Counted from the first letter of the stretch, positions 24,180-33,827 are shown. The stretch is 64,000 nt of DNA from Leisingera aquimarina DSM 24565 (GCF_000473165.1 NZ_KI421504.1:3014094-3078093), one strand, 5' to 3'. Program-made: numbers and translations. The notes: generated by a model from the letters alone, not told the origin.

Positions 24180-25652
24180 ATGCCCACTTTCTGGCTTGTT
24201 GCCCTCCTGATCGCATTGTCTGCCGTCGGCTTTTACGGCGGCCGCCGCCGCGCGATTGCCACCGCAGGCGGTGACGTCAAGGAGCTGCATTCGCTGCCGT
24301 CCTATTACGGCTACCATGTTGCCCTGGCTGCCTTTGTTCCGGCCATTGCAGCGCTGGCCATCTGGCTGCTGGCGCAACCGATGTTTGTTGAGACCCGCGT
24401 CTCCGGCATGATCCCGTCCGAAGCCGTCCCGGAAAGCTCCACCCTCGGCCTGGTGATGAGCGACGTGCGCCGGGTGGCCGAAGGGCTGGATCTCGCGGTA
24501 GAGCAGGGGCTGCTGACTGCCCGCGAAGCCCGCAATGCTGTCGGCGGCGAACAGGACCTGCGCGCCCTGATGGGCGACGTCGGGGTTGCCTTGGGTAACG
24601 AGGTGCGCCCGGAAGTGCTGGCAGCGGCGCAGACCTACCGCAACCTGTCACACACCGGCAGGACTGCGATGACCGTGGTTGTCGCGCTGCTGGCGCTTGG
24701 CGGTTTTGCCTGGGCCTACAGCCGCTCCCACAAGGATTTCCGCGCCCGAAACGTGGTGGAACGCGCGGTTCTGGCGCTGCTGATCCTCGCCGCTTCGCTG
24801 GCGATCCTCACCACCATCGGCATCGTCCTGTCGATGCTGTTTGAAACCAAAAACTTCTTTGGCCTGCACAGCTGGACCGATTTCTTCTTTGGAACCACCT
24901 GGGCGCCCAACTTCCGCGGCGACAGTGACCTGTCGATCCTGCCGCTGTTGTGGGGCACGCTTTATATCTCCTTCATCGCGCTGCTGGTAGCGGTGCCAGT
25001 GGGCCTGTTTGCCGCCATCTACCTTTCCGAATACGCCAGCGGCGCGGTGCGTGCCTTTGCCAAGCCGCTGCTGGAAATCCTCGCAGGCATCCCCACCATC
25101 GTTTACGGCCTGTTTGCGCTGCTGACGGTGGGTCCTGCGCTGGCAAACCTGTTCTCCAAGGGCGGCCTCTTGGGTGTTGAGTGGATGGCGGGCGCCACCT
25201 CGGTTCTGACTGCGGGTCTGGTGATGGGCATCATGCTGATCCCCTTTGTCTCCTCGCTGTCTGACGACATCATCAACGCGGTGCCGCAGGCGATGCGCGA
25301 CGGCTCGCTGGGACTGGGCGCCACCAAATCGGAAACCGTGCGCCAGGTTGTGATGCCGGCAGCTCTGCCGGGTATCGTCGGCGCGGTGCTGCTGGCCGCC
25401 TCGCGCGCCATCGGCGAGACCATGATCGTGGTGATGGGGGCAGGGGCGATTGCCAAGTTCTCCGCCAACCCGCTGGAGTCTATGACCACCATCACCACCC
25501 GCATCGTCAGCCAGCTGACCGGCGACACCGACTTTGCCAGCCCTGAAACGCTGGTAGCCTTCGCCCTGGGCCTGACTCTGTTTGTCCTGACCCTCGGCCT
25601 GAACGTCCTGGCGCTCTATATCGTGCGCAAATACCGGGAGCAGTACGACTGA
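24180..25652 (+). CDS. pstC: Phosphate ABC transporter permease PstC
   Basis: 490 residues from the chosen ATG. The C-terminal 290 residues are the classical permease with six hydrophobic segments and the coupling motif MRDGSLGLGATKSETVRQVVMPAALPGI. About 200 extra N-terminal residues carry additional membrane segments and a periplasmic region, so the protein is much longer than E. coli PstC (about 319). This extended form pairs with an extended PstA. The stop overlaps the pstA ATG. An upstream in-frame start at 24075 would sit too close to the pstS stop and adds a non-conserved leader. Confidence 0.94.
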   Translation: MPTFWLVALLIALSAVGFYGGRRRAIATAGGDVKELHSLPSYYGYHVALAAFVPAIAALAIWLLAQPMFVETRVSGMIPSEAVPESSTLGLVMSDVRRVAEGLDLAVEQGLLTAREARNAVGGEQDLRALMGDVGVALGNEVRPEVLAAAQTYRNLSHTGRTAMTVVVALLALGGFAWAYSRSHKDFRARNVVERAVLALLILAASLAILTTIGIVLSMLFETKNFFGLHSWTDFFFGTTWAPNFRGDSDLSILPLLWGTLYISFIALLVAVPVGLFAAIYLSEYASGAVRAFAKPLLEILAGIPTIVYGLFALLTVGPALANLFSKGGLLGVEWMAGATSVLTAGLVMGIMLIPFVSSLSDDIINAVPQAMRDGSLGLGATKSETVRQVVMPAALPGIVGAVLLAASRAIGETMIVVMGAGAIAKFSANPLESMTTITTRIVSQLTGDTDFASPETLVAFALGLTLFVLTLGLNVLALYIVRKYREQYD

Positions 25653-27010
25653 TGACCGACCTCAGCCAATCCCCCGCAGGCGCCGAGCCGCGCAAACACG
25701 GCGGCTCGCTGCTGCAGCAGACCTCGCATACAAAAAAACGCAACGCGGCAGAAACCCGGTTCAAGGCCTATGGCATCGCTGCCATCGCCGCCGGTCTTTT
25801 GATGCTGGTGATCCTGGTGACGACCATCGTCGGCAAGGGCACCGGCGCGTTCCAGCAGACCTTTGTGACCCTGAACGTGGAACTTCTGGAAGCCAAGCTC
25901 GACAAGAAGGGCAATCGCGATCTGGCCGATATCAAGAAGGTTACCACCTTCGGCTACGCGCCGATCATCAAAGGCGCGATGGAGGCCGCGGTGGCGGACC
26001 TGGGCATTGAAACCAGCCTTAAACCCAAACAGCTGGCCGGTATCCTGTCCAAGGACGTCGCCGCCCAACTGCGCGACTACGTGATTGCCAACCCGGATCA
26101 GATCGGCCAGACGGTGGAGTTCCGCTTCCTCGCCTCAGGCCGCGTCGACGGTTACCTGAAGGGCCGCGTCACCCGCGACAGCATCGCCAACGACAAGAAC
26201 ATCTCGCCCGAACAGCTTGATCTTGTTGACGCATTGGCTGCTGCCGGGGTGCTGGAGAAGACCTTTAACCTCGATTTCATCACCGGTGCAGATGCCTCTG
26301 ACGCCCGCCCCGAGGCGGCCGGGATCGGGGTCGCCATGCTGGGCTCTCTGTTCATGATGCTGGTGGTTCTGGCGCTGGCGCTGCCGATCGGCGTCGCCGC
26401 CTCGATCTATCTTGAGGAGTTTGCACCGCAGAACTGGCTCACCGACATGATCGAGGTGAACATCTCGAACCTTGCCGCGGTGCCCTCCATCGTGTTCGGC
26501 ATTCTCGGCCTCGCCGTATTCATCAACTACATGCACCTGCCGACCTCGGCGCCGCTGGTGGGCGGCCTGGTGCTGACCCTGATGACCCTGCCGACCATCA
26601 TCATCTCCACCCGCGCCTCGCTGAAATCGGTGCCGCCGTCGATCCGGGATGCTGCGCTGGGTGTCGGGGCGTCGAAAATGCAGGCGGTGTTCCACCACGT
26701 GCTGCCGCTGGCCGCGCCCGGCATCCTGACCGGCACCATTATCGGACTGGCGCAGGCACTGGGTGAAACCGCTCCGCTGCTGCTCATCGGCATGGTCGGC
26801 TTTATCGCCTCCAACGCGCCGGAAACCCTGGCCGATGGCCTTCTGGCGCCGAACTCCGCCATGCCCGCGCAGATCTACGAATGGGCCAAACGCGCCGACC
26901 CGGCTTTTTATGAACGCGCCTGGGGCGGCATCATCATCCTTCTCATCTTCCTGGTGACCATGAACACATTCGCCGTGATCCTGCGCCGCCGCTTTGAACG
27001 CCGCTGGTAA
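25652..27010 (+). CDS. pstA: Phosphate ABC transporter permease PstA, extended form
   Basis: 452 residues. A basic cytoplasmic N-terminus leads into a first membrane segment (about 42-62), then a roughly 160-residue periplasmic insert of the DUF3333 type, then the standard permease with coupling motif [27 protein letters not shown] near residues 330-355. It partners PstC. The insert is absent in E. coli PstA. Start and stop are tightly coupled: it shares its first base with the pstC stop, and pstB follows after 14 bp. Confidence 0.94.
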   Translation: MTDLSQSPAGAEPRKHGGSLLQQTSHTKKRNAAETRFKAYGIAAIAAGLLMLVILVTTIVGKGTGAFQQTFVTLNVELLEAKLDKKGNRDLADIKKVTTFGYAPIIKGAMEAAVADLGIETSLKPKQLAGILSKDVAAQLRDYVIANPDQIGQTVEFRFLASGRVDGYLKGRVTRDSIANDKNISPEQLDLVDALAAAGVLEKTFNLDFITGADASDARPEAAGIGVAMLGSLFMMLVVLALALPIGVAASIYLEEFAPQNWLTDMIEVNISNLAAVPSIVFGILGLAVFINYMHLPTSAPLVGGLVLTLMTLPTIIISTRASLKSVPPSIRDAALGVGASKMQAVFHHVLPLAAPGILTGTIIGLAQALGETAPLLLIGMVGFIASNAPETLADGLLAPNSAMPAQIYEWAKRADPAFYERAWGGIIILLIFLVTMNTFAVILRRRFERRW

Positions 27011-27024
27011 GGAGGCATAGTGCA

Positions 27025-27822
27025 ATGAACGACATGACCTTGATGGATAACACCGTGGACACACAAAACATCAAAATCGCCGCCAAGGACGTCAACGTCC
27101 ACTATGGCGACTCCCACGCGATCAAAGACGTGAATGTCGAGATCGAGGACAAGACCGTCACCGCCTTTATCGGCCCCTCGGGCTGCGGCAAGTCGACGTT
27201 TTTGCGCTGCCTGAACCGGATGAATGACACCATCGACATCTGCCGCGTGAAGGGAGACATTCTGCTGGACGGCGAGGACATCTATGACCGCCGTGTCGAT
27301 CCGGTGCAGCTGCGCGCCAAGGTTGGCATGGTGTTTCAAAAGCCGAACCCGTTCCCCAAGTCGATCTATGACAACGTGGCCTATGGCCCGCGCATCCATG
27401 GATTGGCGAGGAACAAGGCGGAACTGGATGAGATTGTTGAGAAATCCCTGCGCCGCGGTGCGATCTGGGACGAGGTGAAAGACCGCCTGGACGCGCCCGG
27501 CACCGGGCTTTCGGGTGGCCAGCAGCAGCGCCTGTGCATCGCTCGTGCTGTGGCCACTGAACCCGAGGTTCTGCTGATGGACGAACCTTGCTCGGCGCTC
27601 GACCCCATCGCCACCGCCCAGGTGGAGGAACTGATCGACGAGCTGCGCAGCCGCTATTCGGTGGTGATCGTCACCCACTCGATGCAGCAGGCCGCGCGTG
27701 TCAGCCAGAAAACCGCCTTTTTCCACCTCGGAAACCTTGTGGAATTCGGCCCCACCGGTCAGATCTTCACCAACCCCGAAGACGCCCGCACCGAAAGCTA
27801 CATCACCGGCCGGATCGGCTGA
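27025..27822 (+). CDS. pstB: Phosphate ABC transporter ATPase PstB
   Basis: 265 residues. Walker [13 protein letters not shown] signature [14 protein letters not shown], Walker [16 protein letters not shown] and H-loop [15 protein letters not shown] are all intact. PstB-specific [10 protein letters not shown] and [18 protein letters not shown] blocks separate it from other importers. It energises phosphate uptake and transmits the phosphate signal to PhoU and PhoR. Confidence 0.97.
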   Translation: MNDMTLMDNTVDTQNIKIAAKDVNVHYGDSHAIKDVNVEIEDKTVTAFIGPSGCGKSTFLRCLNRMNDTIDICRVKGDILLDGEDIYDRRVDPVQLRAKVGMVFQKPNPFPKSIYDNVAYGPRIHGLARNKAELDEIVEKSLRRGAIWDEVKDRLDAPGTGLSGGQQQRLCIARAVATEPEVLLMDEPCSALDPIATAQVEELIDELRSRYSVVIVTHSMQQAARVSQKTAFFHLGNLVEFGPTGQIFTNPEDARTESYITGRIG

Positions 27823-27839
27823 TCTATAGGAATATCAAC

Positions 27840-28550
27840 ATGGTAGAACAGCATATTGCATCGGCCTTTGACCGCGACCTAGAGGCTATTCAGGCCCGGA
27901 TCATGAAAATGGGCGGTCTGGTCGAGGACGCAATCCGCGAAGCCGCTCAGGCCTTGGAGACCCGCGACGAGGAACTGGCGCTGACCGTGCGTCAGGGCGA
28001 CAAGGCTATTGATGGGCTGGAAGAGTTGATCAACGAAGAAACCGCCCGTCTGATTGCCCTGCGCGCACCCGCAGCCTCGGATCTGCGCCTGGTGCTGTCG
28101 GTGATGAAGATCGCCGGCAATCTGGAACGCATTGGCGACTATGCAAAAAACATGGCCAAGCGCACCACGGTCCTGGCCCAGGGTCCCAATACCAGCGAAG
28201 GCGCCGCCGCGCTGCGCCGGATGGCGCGCGAGGTCGAGCGGATGCTGAAGGATGCACTGGATTCCTACATCCAGCGCGATGTGGAACTGGCCCGTGACGT
28301 GATCGAACGCGACCGCGATGTTGACCAGATGTACAACGCCCTGTTCCGCGAATTCCTGACCCATATGATGGAAGACCCGCGCAACATTTCGGCCTGCATG
28401 CACTTGCATTTCATCGCAAAAAACACCGAACGCATGGGCGATCACGTGACCTCGATCGCTGAACAGGTGATCTATCTGGTGACCGGTGAAAAACCGGAAG
28501 ATGACCGCAAAAAAGCCGACACCACGTCTACCACGCCCCAGGAGATCTGA
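27840..28550 (+). CDS. phoU: Phosphate signalling protein PhoU
   Basis: 236 residues from the ATG 17 bp after pstB. The long upstream frame overlapping pstB is a shadow. Two tandem PhoU three-helix repeats are visible, with metal-binding E/D-x-x-x-D signatures (ERIGDYAKNMAK and ERMGDHVTSIAEQ). It bridges PstB and PhoR to repress the Pho regulon when phosphate is plentiful. Typical length. phoB starts 3 bp after the stop. Confidence 0.96.
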   Translation: MVEQHIASAFDRDLEAIQARIMKMGGLVEDAIREAAQALETRDEELALTVRQGDKAIDGLEELINEETARLIALRAPAASDLRLVLSVMKIAGNLERIGDYAKNMAKRTTVLAQGPNTSEGAAALRRMAREVERMLKDALDSYIQRDVELARDVIERDRDVDQMYNALFREFLTHMMEDPRNISACMHLHFIAKNTERMGDHVTSIAEQVIYLVTGEKPEDDRKKADTTSTTPQEI

Positions 28551-28553
28551 CCA

Positions 28554-29243
28554 ATGGCTGCCGAACAGCCCACTGTTCTTGTTGTTGAAGACGAAATGGC
28601 CCAGCGGGAAGTGCTGGCCTACAACCTTGAGGCCGACGGCTTTCGCGTGTTGCGCGCTGAACATGGCGAAGAAGCGATGCTGGTGGTCGACGAGGACATG
28701 CCCGATATCATCATCCTCGATTGGATGATGCCCAACCTCAGCGGCATCGAAGTGTGCCGCCGGCTCAAGACCCGCGCGGAAACCCGCAACATCCCGGTTA
28801 TCATGCTCTCCGCTCGGTCCGAGGAAGTGGATAAGGTCCGCGGCCTGGAAACCGGCGCTGATGATTATGTGGTGAAACCCTATTCGGTGGTTGAGCTGAT
28901 GGCGCGGGTGCGCACCCAGCTGCGCCGGGTCCGGCCCTCTACTGTCGGGGTGCGGTTGGAATATGATGACATCGTGCTGGATGCCGAAACCCACAAGGTC
29001 AGCCGCGCCGAACATCCGCTGAAGCTGGGACCAACCGAATTCCGCCTGCTCTCCACCTTCATGGAAAAGCCGGGCCGGGTCTGGAGCCGCGAACAGCTGC
29101 TGGACCGGGTCTGGGGCCGCGACATCTATGTCGATACCCGCACGGTTGATGTCCACATTGGCCGGTTGCGCAAGGCGCTGACCCAGTTTGGCGGCAGTGA
29201 TCCGGTGCGCACTGTGCGCGGCGCGGGCTACGCCCTCGGCTGA
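28554..29243 (+). CDS. phoB: Phosphate regulon response regulator PhoB
   Basis: 229 residues. The receiver domain has acidic pocket VEDE, phospho-acceptor Asp56 (IIILDWMMP), the switch Ser in VIMLSARSE and Lys in VVKPYS. The C-terminal OmpR/PhoB winged helix ends with VDVHIGRLRKAL and TVRGAGYALG. It activates pst from the Pho box. It is last in the operon, before a strong G7/C7 terminator. Confidence 0.97.
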   Translation: MAAEQPTVLVVEDEMAQREVLAYNLEADGFRVLRAEHGEEAMLVVDEDMPDIIILDWMMPNLSGIEVCRRLKTRAETRNIPVIMLSARSEEVDKVRGLETGADDYVVKPYSVVELMARVRTQLRRVRPSTVGVRLEYDDIVLDAETHKVSRAEHPLKLGPTEFRLLSTFMEKPGRVWSREQLLDRVWGRDIYVDTRTVDVHIGRLRKALTQFGGSDPVRTVRGAGYALG

Positions 29244-29254
29244 TCCGGCATCAC

Positions 29255-29273
29255 GGGGGGGCAGCCCCCCCTT
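29255..29273 (+). terminator. Terminator of the pst-pho operon
   Basis: Seven G (29255-29261), CAG loop, seven C (29265-29271), then TTT. It lies 11 bp after the phoB stop and just before the convergent LysR gene. Confidence 0.85.
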
Positions 29274-29287
29274 TACGCCGCAAGCCA

Positions 29288-30199
29288 TCACCGGGGCAGC
29301 GGGTCCTCGGGCTGTGCTTTCCCGGCCAGCCAGCCGCGGAATTTTTGTAACGCGGGCGCGTTTGTTTTCCGCTCGGGCCAGACCAGATAATAGGCGCCTT
29401 CGGTCTCCACCGGTTCCGGATGCAACGCCAGAAGACGCCCGGTCGCCAGATCCTGCTCCACCAGATAATCCGGCATTAAAGCGACGCCCAAACCATGTAG
29501 TGCAGCCTGAGTGATGGTTGCGAATTGATCATATATCGTGCCGCTCAGCTCTTCGCCGGCCACGATCCCGTGCTGTCCAAACCAATCACGCCAGGCGGTT
29601 GTGCGGGTTTGGATATGAAGCAGTGGCAGCTTTAGAATGCCCTTGAGTTCAGTAACCGTTCTGCCGTCGAGAAGTTCAGGCGCACAGACTGGCAGCAATT
29701 GTTCATGCTTCAGCAGAAGCGACTGCGTTCCAGGCCAGGATGCATCTCCGAAATGTATCGCCGCATCAAATGGTTCTGTGGCAAAGTTGAATGGCTCCAG
29801 CCGGGTGGCCATATTGATGGTCACGTCCGGGTGCAGCCGGGCAAATTCCGGCAGCCGCGGCATCAGCCAGCGCATTCCGAAGGCCGGAAGAATGGCCAGA
29901 TTCAGCGACCCGGCCAGTGGTGCGGCCTGCAGGCGAAGGGTGGATTGAACGATCTGATTCAGGGCTTGCCGGATTTCTGCGGCGTAGTCCTGCGCTTCCG
30001 TGGTCAGGGCAAGCCGTTTCTGGTCGCGTTGTACCAGCTCCATGCCCAATTGCTTTTCAAGCGTCTGCAACTGGCGGCTGACAGCCCCTTGTGTCAACGC
30101 CAATTCATCTGCAGCCGCGGAAGCGCTGCCAAGGCGGTCCAGTGCCTCCAGTGCGCGCAGGGAGGAGATCGAGGGCAGGAATTTTCTGGGTACTGACAT
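29288..30199 (-). CDS. LysR-family regulator, probable glutaryl-CoA dehydrogenase regulator
   Basis: 303 residues from the chosen ATG (MSVPRKFLPSISSLRAL), which matches the usual GcvA-like LysR start. A GTG at 30253 adds 18 residues, with a Shine-Dalgarno-like GGGAG that is too close to it. The winged HTH is at about 8-65 (ASAAADELALTQGAVSRQLQTLEKQLG) with a periplasmic-binding-fold effector domain after residue 90. It is divergent from gcdH, as in many proteobacteria where a GcdR-type LysR controls glutarate/lysine breakdown. That pairing is the basis for the role. Confidence 0.85.
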   Translation of the reverse strand: MSVPRKFLPSISSLRALEALDRLGSASAAADELALTQGAVSRQLQTLEKQLGMELVQRDQKRLALTTEAQDYAAEIRQALNQIVQSTLRLQAAPLAGSLNLAILPAFGMRWLMPRLPEFARLHPDVTINMATRLEPFNFATEPFDAAIHFGDASWPGTQSLLLKHEQLLPVCAPELLDGRTVTELKGILKLPLLHIQTRTTAWRDWFGQHGIVAGEELSGTIYDQFATITQAALHGLGVALMPDYLVEQDLATGRLLALHPEPVETEGAYYLVWPERKTNAPALQKFRGWLAGKAQPEDPLPR

Positions 30200-30298
30200 G
30201 TATGAGTGTTTGTCATGGTTTTCTGCGAAAGTCTCGCTGTTTTTTCCATTCACCTCCCGTTAGGGTTTGGGCAAATCGCGAACCACTGAGGTGACAAG

Positions 30299-31519
30299 AT
30301 GACAGACAAACCCGCCCTGCGCGCCAAGGATGCCCCGGATCTGGGCCGTTTCAATTGGGAAGACCCGTTGCGGTTGGAGGAGCAACTGACCGAAGACGAA
30401 CGGATGATCACCGCCTCGGCCCGCGCCTACGCCCAGGAAAAACTTCAGCCGCGCGTTCTAAGTGCTTATGAAAACGAGGAAACAGATCCGGAGATTTTCC
30501 GCGAGATGGGTGAGATGGGCCTTCTTGGCACGACCATCCCGGAAGAATACGGAGGCCTAGGCGGCGGCTATGTGTCCTATGGTCTGGTCGCCCGCGAGGT
30601 GGAGCGTGTCGACAGCGGTTACCGCTCAATGATGTCGGTGCAAAGTTCGCTGGTGATGTATCCGATTTATGCTTACGGAAGCGAGGAACAACGCCGGAAA
30701 TACTTGCCCAAGCTTGCCACCGGCGAGTGGATTGGGTGCTTTGGCCTGACCGAGCCGGATGCCGGTTCCGACCCTGCCGGTATGAAAACCCGCGCTGAAA
30801 GAACCGAGGGCGGGTACAGGCTTACGGGCTCCAAGATGTGGATATCCAACGCACCGATCGCTGATGTCTTTGTGGTCTGGGCAAAGTCCGAAGCCCATGG
30901 GGGCAAGATCCGTGGCTTTGTGCTGGACAAGGGCCTTAAGGGTCTCAGCGCGCCAAAAATTGAAAACAAGGCAAGCCTGCGGGCGTCAGTCACCGGTGAG
31001 ATCGTGATGGACGGTGTTGAAGTCGGCGAGGATGCGCTGTTGCCGCATGTTCAGGGGCTCAAAGGGCCGTTCGGCTGTTTGAACCGCGCGCGTTATGGCA
31101 TCAGCTGGGGCGCAATGGGCGCGGCTGAGGCTTGCTGGCACGCTGCCCGGCAATATGGCTTGGATCGCATCCAGTTCGGGCGTCCCCTTGCCAATACTCA
31201 GTTGTTTCAGCTGAAACTGGCAAATATGCAGACGGAAATCACATTGGGTTTGCAGGCGTCATTGCAGGTTGGCCGTTTGATGGACGCAGCCAACGCTGCT
31301 CCGGAAATGATCTCGATCATCAAACGCAACAACTGCGGCAAGGCGCTGGATATCGCCCGTATGGCGCGGGATATGCACGGCGGCAATGGTATCAGCCTAG
31401 AGTTCAATGTCATTCGCCACATGGTCAATCTGGAGACAGTGAACACCTATGAGGGCACCCACGATGTGCATGCCTTGATCCTGGGCCGCGCTCAGACCGG
31501 ATTGCAGGCATTTTTCTAA
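30299..31519 (+). CDS. gcdH: Glutaryl-CoA dehydrogenase
   Basis: 406 residues, an acyl-CoA dehydrogenase fold. Diagnostic GCDH blocks are present: [50 protein letters not shown], and catalytic Glu385 in [16 protein letters not shown]. The FAD enzyme dehydrogenates and decarboxylates glutaryl-CoA to crotonyl-CoA in lysine, hydroxylysine and tryptophan catabolism. Electrons pass to ETF. Nearly full identity of the motif order to mitochondrial GCDH makes another acyl-CoA dehydrogenase unlikely. Start follows GAGGTGACAAG. Confidence 0.96.
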   Translation: MTDKPALRAKDAPDLGRFNWEDPLRLEEQLTEDERMITASARAYAQEKLQPRVLSAYENEETDPEIFREMGEMGLLGTTIPEEYGGLGGGYVSYGLVAREVERVDSGYRSMMSVQSSLVMYPIYAYGSEEQRRKYLPKLATGEWIGCFGLTEPDAGSDPAGMKTRAERTEGGYRLTGSKMWISNAPIADVFVVWAKSEAHGGKIRGFVLDKGLKGLSAPKIENKASLRASVTGEIVMDGVEVGEDALLPHVQGLKGPFGCLNRARYGISWGAMGAAEACWHAARQYGLDRIQFGRPLANTQLFQLKLANMQTEITLGLQASLQVGRLMDAANAAPEMISIIKRNNCGKALDIARMARDMHGGNGISLEFNVIRHMVNLETVNTYEGTHDVHALILGRAQTGLQAFF

Positions 31520-31792
31520 GCATGCCAAGCAGCGCGGGGCACTGCTCCTGCGCTGCATTTATGCATTTATAAAATGCATTTCCACAACGCTGCTATGCTC
31601 TGCGAGTTCCGCAAAGGCTGGCGGGGTTAAATGCGATAGGCGCCAGCAATTTAGGATCCGAAAGTGCTAATTAGGCGGGCGGTCTGGGTGCCGGAAACTT
31701 AAAGAATTTCGACAGAAGTTCATCTGATGGTTAATTTTAAAAAATCGTAACGGCGTTCTATGGGGGTTATCAGGTGATCCCATGCCCCCACT

Positions 31793-31905
31793 TTGCAGAA
31801 GTGCAGCCGCGCGCAAACGAGATTGAAATCCCATTCACCTTGCAATTTCGCAAAATCCACCCGCAAAACGTCGGACTGGATGCAATCACCCTTGCAATTA
31901 TGCAA
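31793..31905. repeat. Array of three TTGCA-N4-TGCAA palindromes
   Basis: TTGCA-GAAG-TGCAG (31793-31806), TTGCA-ATTT-CGCAA (31840-31853) and TTGCA-ATTA-TGCAA (31892-31905) are spaced 47 and 52 bp start to start. Parts of the spacers are also alike: on the minus strand each is followed by an AAGGTGA- or GTGGGGGCATGGGAT-like stretch. This looks like a degenerate tandem repeat of about 50 bp. It could be an operator array or a dispersed intergenic repeat. Confidence 0.6.
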
Positions 31906-32122
31906 ATTCGTTTTGCTCAAACACAGGGGTGTTTTTGCAGGTTGAACACCGTTTCAAGGAAGGGTTCCTGCAATATGTCTCGTATTAATAAAAGGTTATC
32001 ATCTCATTAGGTGCCACGGAAGCGTTTCGTGAAAATTTTCTTAACTTACAGGCTGGGTTAGCTGAGAGGCAGGAATACGCCCAAAATTCTTGAACCAGAT
32101 GCTCTGCTTCTGTGCCGGCCAC

Positions 32123-32150
32123 AAAAACCGGGCCGGAAAATTCCGGCCCG
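32123..32150 (-). terminator. Terminator of the MttB-family gene
   Basis: Perfect 10-bp arms CGGGCCGGAA / TTCCGGCCCG (32129-32150). On the minus strand the stem is followed by five T. It lies 25 bp after the mttB stop codon. Confidence 0.85.
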
Positions 32151-32174
32151 TGTCAACGCGTCTGGAATGTTCGG

Positions 32175-33725
32175 TTAAGCCGGAAGATGGATGTTGAATG
32201 CCTGGCGGATTGCCATGTCGGTTGCGGCATCAAACCGTGCGGATGCGCGCTGGGACAAGATCTTCTCCTTCTTGGCAATGGCCTTTTCAATCAGATCAGG
32301 TTTTTCAAGTTCCACCCATTCCTTGGGAGACGTCCGGTCGCCCAGGTCCGGATAAACATAATCGACCTGCATCCGGCTGAGGGTTTGATCGGTACCCAGA
32401 TAATGGCCCGGCCCGCCCATGCAAGTGGCGCGCATCTGGTCCAGCGCGAGGGTTTCATCGTTCACCTCAATGCCGCGGACGCATCTCTGGGCCTGGCCGA
32501 GCAGATCGTTGTCCAAGATCAGCGATTCAAGGCAGAACCCCAGCAGCGACGCGTGCATTCCGGCAGCTTCATAGGCCATGTTAAGGCCGGAAAGTCCCGC
32601 CATAACCGCAGAGCACATCTGCTCCCAGCCGGCCTGCATATCCGGCAGTTTGGAATCCGATGCGCCAGCCGCGGCGCCGCCCGGCAGGTTGTAAAATTTA
32701 TGCATCTGAGCACAGCCTGCAGTCAGCAACGCCTGTTCGCCGGAGCCCACGGACATCGCACCGGTACGCAGATCAAGACCAAAGGGCCAGGTGCCGAAAA
32801 TAGCGGGTGCGCCGGGACTTACAGCGTTAACATAAACCAGGCCGGCGAGACATTCTGCAACCGCCTGGGTGATGGCTCCGGCGATGGACGAAGGGGCGGT
32901 TGCCCCGGCCATGCCCGCTGACAGCAGCAGCACCGGCATGCCGCCTTTGATGCATTCCTCCATCACTTCACAGGATTCGGTGGCAAACTTCATGGGAGGC
33001 ACCACAAAGCAGTTAGAGTTCGACACAAAAGGCCGCTCGCGCCACTTGTCTTCGCCGCCCGCAATCATGTGCAGCAGTTCCAATCCCGGTTTCACGAAAC
33101 CCGGTTCGCTAAAAGAGACGCCGACATGTTTGGTCGTGCCTGCGGTGGTCGCATAGATGGAGTTCAGGTCCATCTCAAGGTTGTCGGGGATGTCGCGGCA
33201 TACCATGGGACGTTGGACGAAGTGGATATTGTCCAGCTGATCACAGATGCGCGCAGCGTCATGCAGATCCTGCACAGTTGAATCGCGGTATTCCTTGCCG
33301 TGGACGTCTACCACGCTAACCGCGGCCCCGGCGGTACCGTAGTGCACACGGCCGCCAGACAGCTGCAGGTCGGTCTGTCCGTCACGGCTGAAAAGGGTGA
33401 CGGAGCGGTTTGCCTTGGCGATAGTGTCTTCGACCAGCGCGCGCGGGAACCGGATGCGGCCGTCATCGCCCAGCACGCAGCCGGCAGAAGTCAGGTAATC
33501 GATGCCGCTTTGCGGCGCGTCGGCGAGACCGATTTCTTCCAGCGCCGTCAGGGCGGCCTCATGGATTTTTTCCATGTCTGCCTGGCTGAGCAACTTCAGC
33601 GCAGTGGATTCCATGCCGGGGCGGACCGGGCGCAAGTGTTCCGGCAGTGCTGCAGCGCGGGCCGCGCGCCGCGCGTTGCGCCCGCCGCTACGGGCAGCGC
33701 GGGATGGGGAGGCTTGATCGTTCAT
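32175..33725 (-). CDS. MttB-family methyltransferase without pyrrolysine
   Basis: 516 residues covering the full trimethylamine-methyltransferase (MttB) TIM-barrel family. Methanogen MttB contains an in-frame UAG for pyrrolysine; this frame has none, so it belongs to the non-Pyl branch, whose studied members (MtgB, MtpB, MtcB, MtyB) demethylate glycine betaine, proline betaine, carnitine or related quaternary amines with a corrinoid partner. No corrinoid protein (MttC-type) or reactivase lies nearby. The N-terminal 35 residues are basic and Ala-rich. The gene is solitary, with inverted repeats in its leader. Substrate unknown. Confidence 0.9.
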   Translation of the reverse strand: MNDQASPSRAARSGGRNARRAARAAALPEHLRPVRPGMESTALKLLSQADMEKIHEAALTALEEIGLADAPQSGIDYLTSAGCVLGDDGRIRFPRALVEDTIAKANRSVTLFSRDGQTDLQLSGGRVHYGTAGAAVSVVDVHGKEYRDSTVQDLHDAARICDQLDNIHFVQRPMVCRDIPDNLEMDLNSIYATTAGTTKHVGVSFSEPGFVKPGLELLHMIAGGEDKWRERPFVSNSNCFVVPPMKFATESCEVMEECIKGGMPVLLLSAGMAGATAPSSIAGAITQAVAECLAGLVYVNAVSPGAPAIFGTWPFGLDLRTGAMSVGSGEQALLTAGCAQMHKFYNLPGGAAAGASDSKLPDMQAGWEQMCSAVMAGLSGLNMAYEAAGMHASLLGFCLESLILDNDLLGQAQRCVRGIEVNDETLALDQMRATCMGGPGHYLGTDQTLSRMQVDYVYPDLGDRTSPKEWVELEKPDLIEKAIAKKEKILSQRASARFDAATDMAIRQAFNIHLPA

Positions 33726-33746
33726 TCTGTGAGCCTTTCAGGAGAG

Positions 33747-33776
33747 GTGAGTTGAAGTGTTGAAACGTCAACTCAC
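33747..33776. promoter_or_regulatory. Inverted repeat in the mttB leader
   Basis: A perfect GTGAGTTGA / TCAACTCAC pair (33747-33755 and 33768-33776) with a 12-bp centre begins 22 bp upstream of the mttB ATG. It is either a repressor operator or an mRNA hairpin near the ribosome-binding site. Confidence 0.5.
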
Positions 33777-33789
33777 TGCGGCCTGCCCC

Positions 33790-33827
33790 TTGCCGCACGG
33801 CCTCGCGCCGCACCTATGGTGCGGCAA
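33790..33827. promoter_or_regulatory. Competing hairpins upstream of the mttB-like gene
   Basis: GCCGCACC-TAT-GGTGCGGC (33807-33825) is a perfect palindrome. Its right arm could instead pair with TTGCCGCAC at 33790-33798 (partner GTGCGGCAA, 33819-33827). Two mutually exclusive stems sharing one arm are seen in attenuators; alternatively this is one dimeric operator plus a half-site. Confidence 0.4.

Larger units (their letters stand above)
31520..32174. other. 650-bp intergenic region between convergent gcdH and mttB-like genes
   Basis: No supported gene. It begins with a GCAGCGC/GCGCTGC hairpin (31529-31556) that could end gcdH. An AT-rich TGCATTTATGCATTTATAAAATGCATT segment (landmark near 31553-31579) follows, then the palindrome array at 31793-31905, and it ends in the mttB terminator. 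Two overlapping ORFs of 66 and 78 codons arise from the repeats and look accidental. Confidence 0.5.

Noticed and set aside
27879-29291. 470-codon minus-strand ORF across phoU and phoB
   Set aside because: Covers two recognised genes in antisense and has the composition of reverse-read high-GC coding DNA.
31553-31579. TGCATTTATGCATTT repeats as a possible origin or CRISPR-like array
   Set aside because: Too short and without spacers or DnaA-box clusters; it is just an AT-rich patch.
31720-32010. Two small overlapping ORFs (66 and 78 codons) in the palindrome region
   Set aside because: They are made by the repeats themselves, lack ribosome-binding sites and show no conserved pattern.
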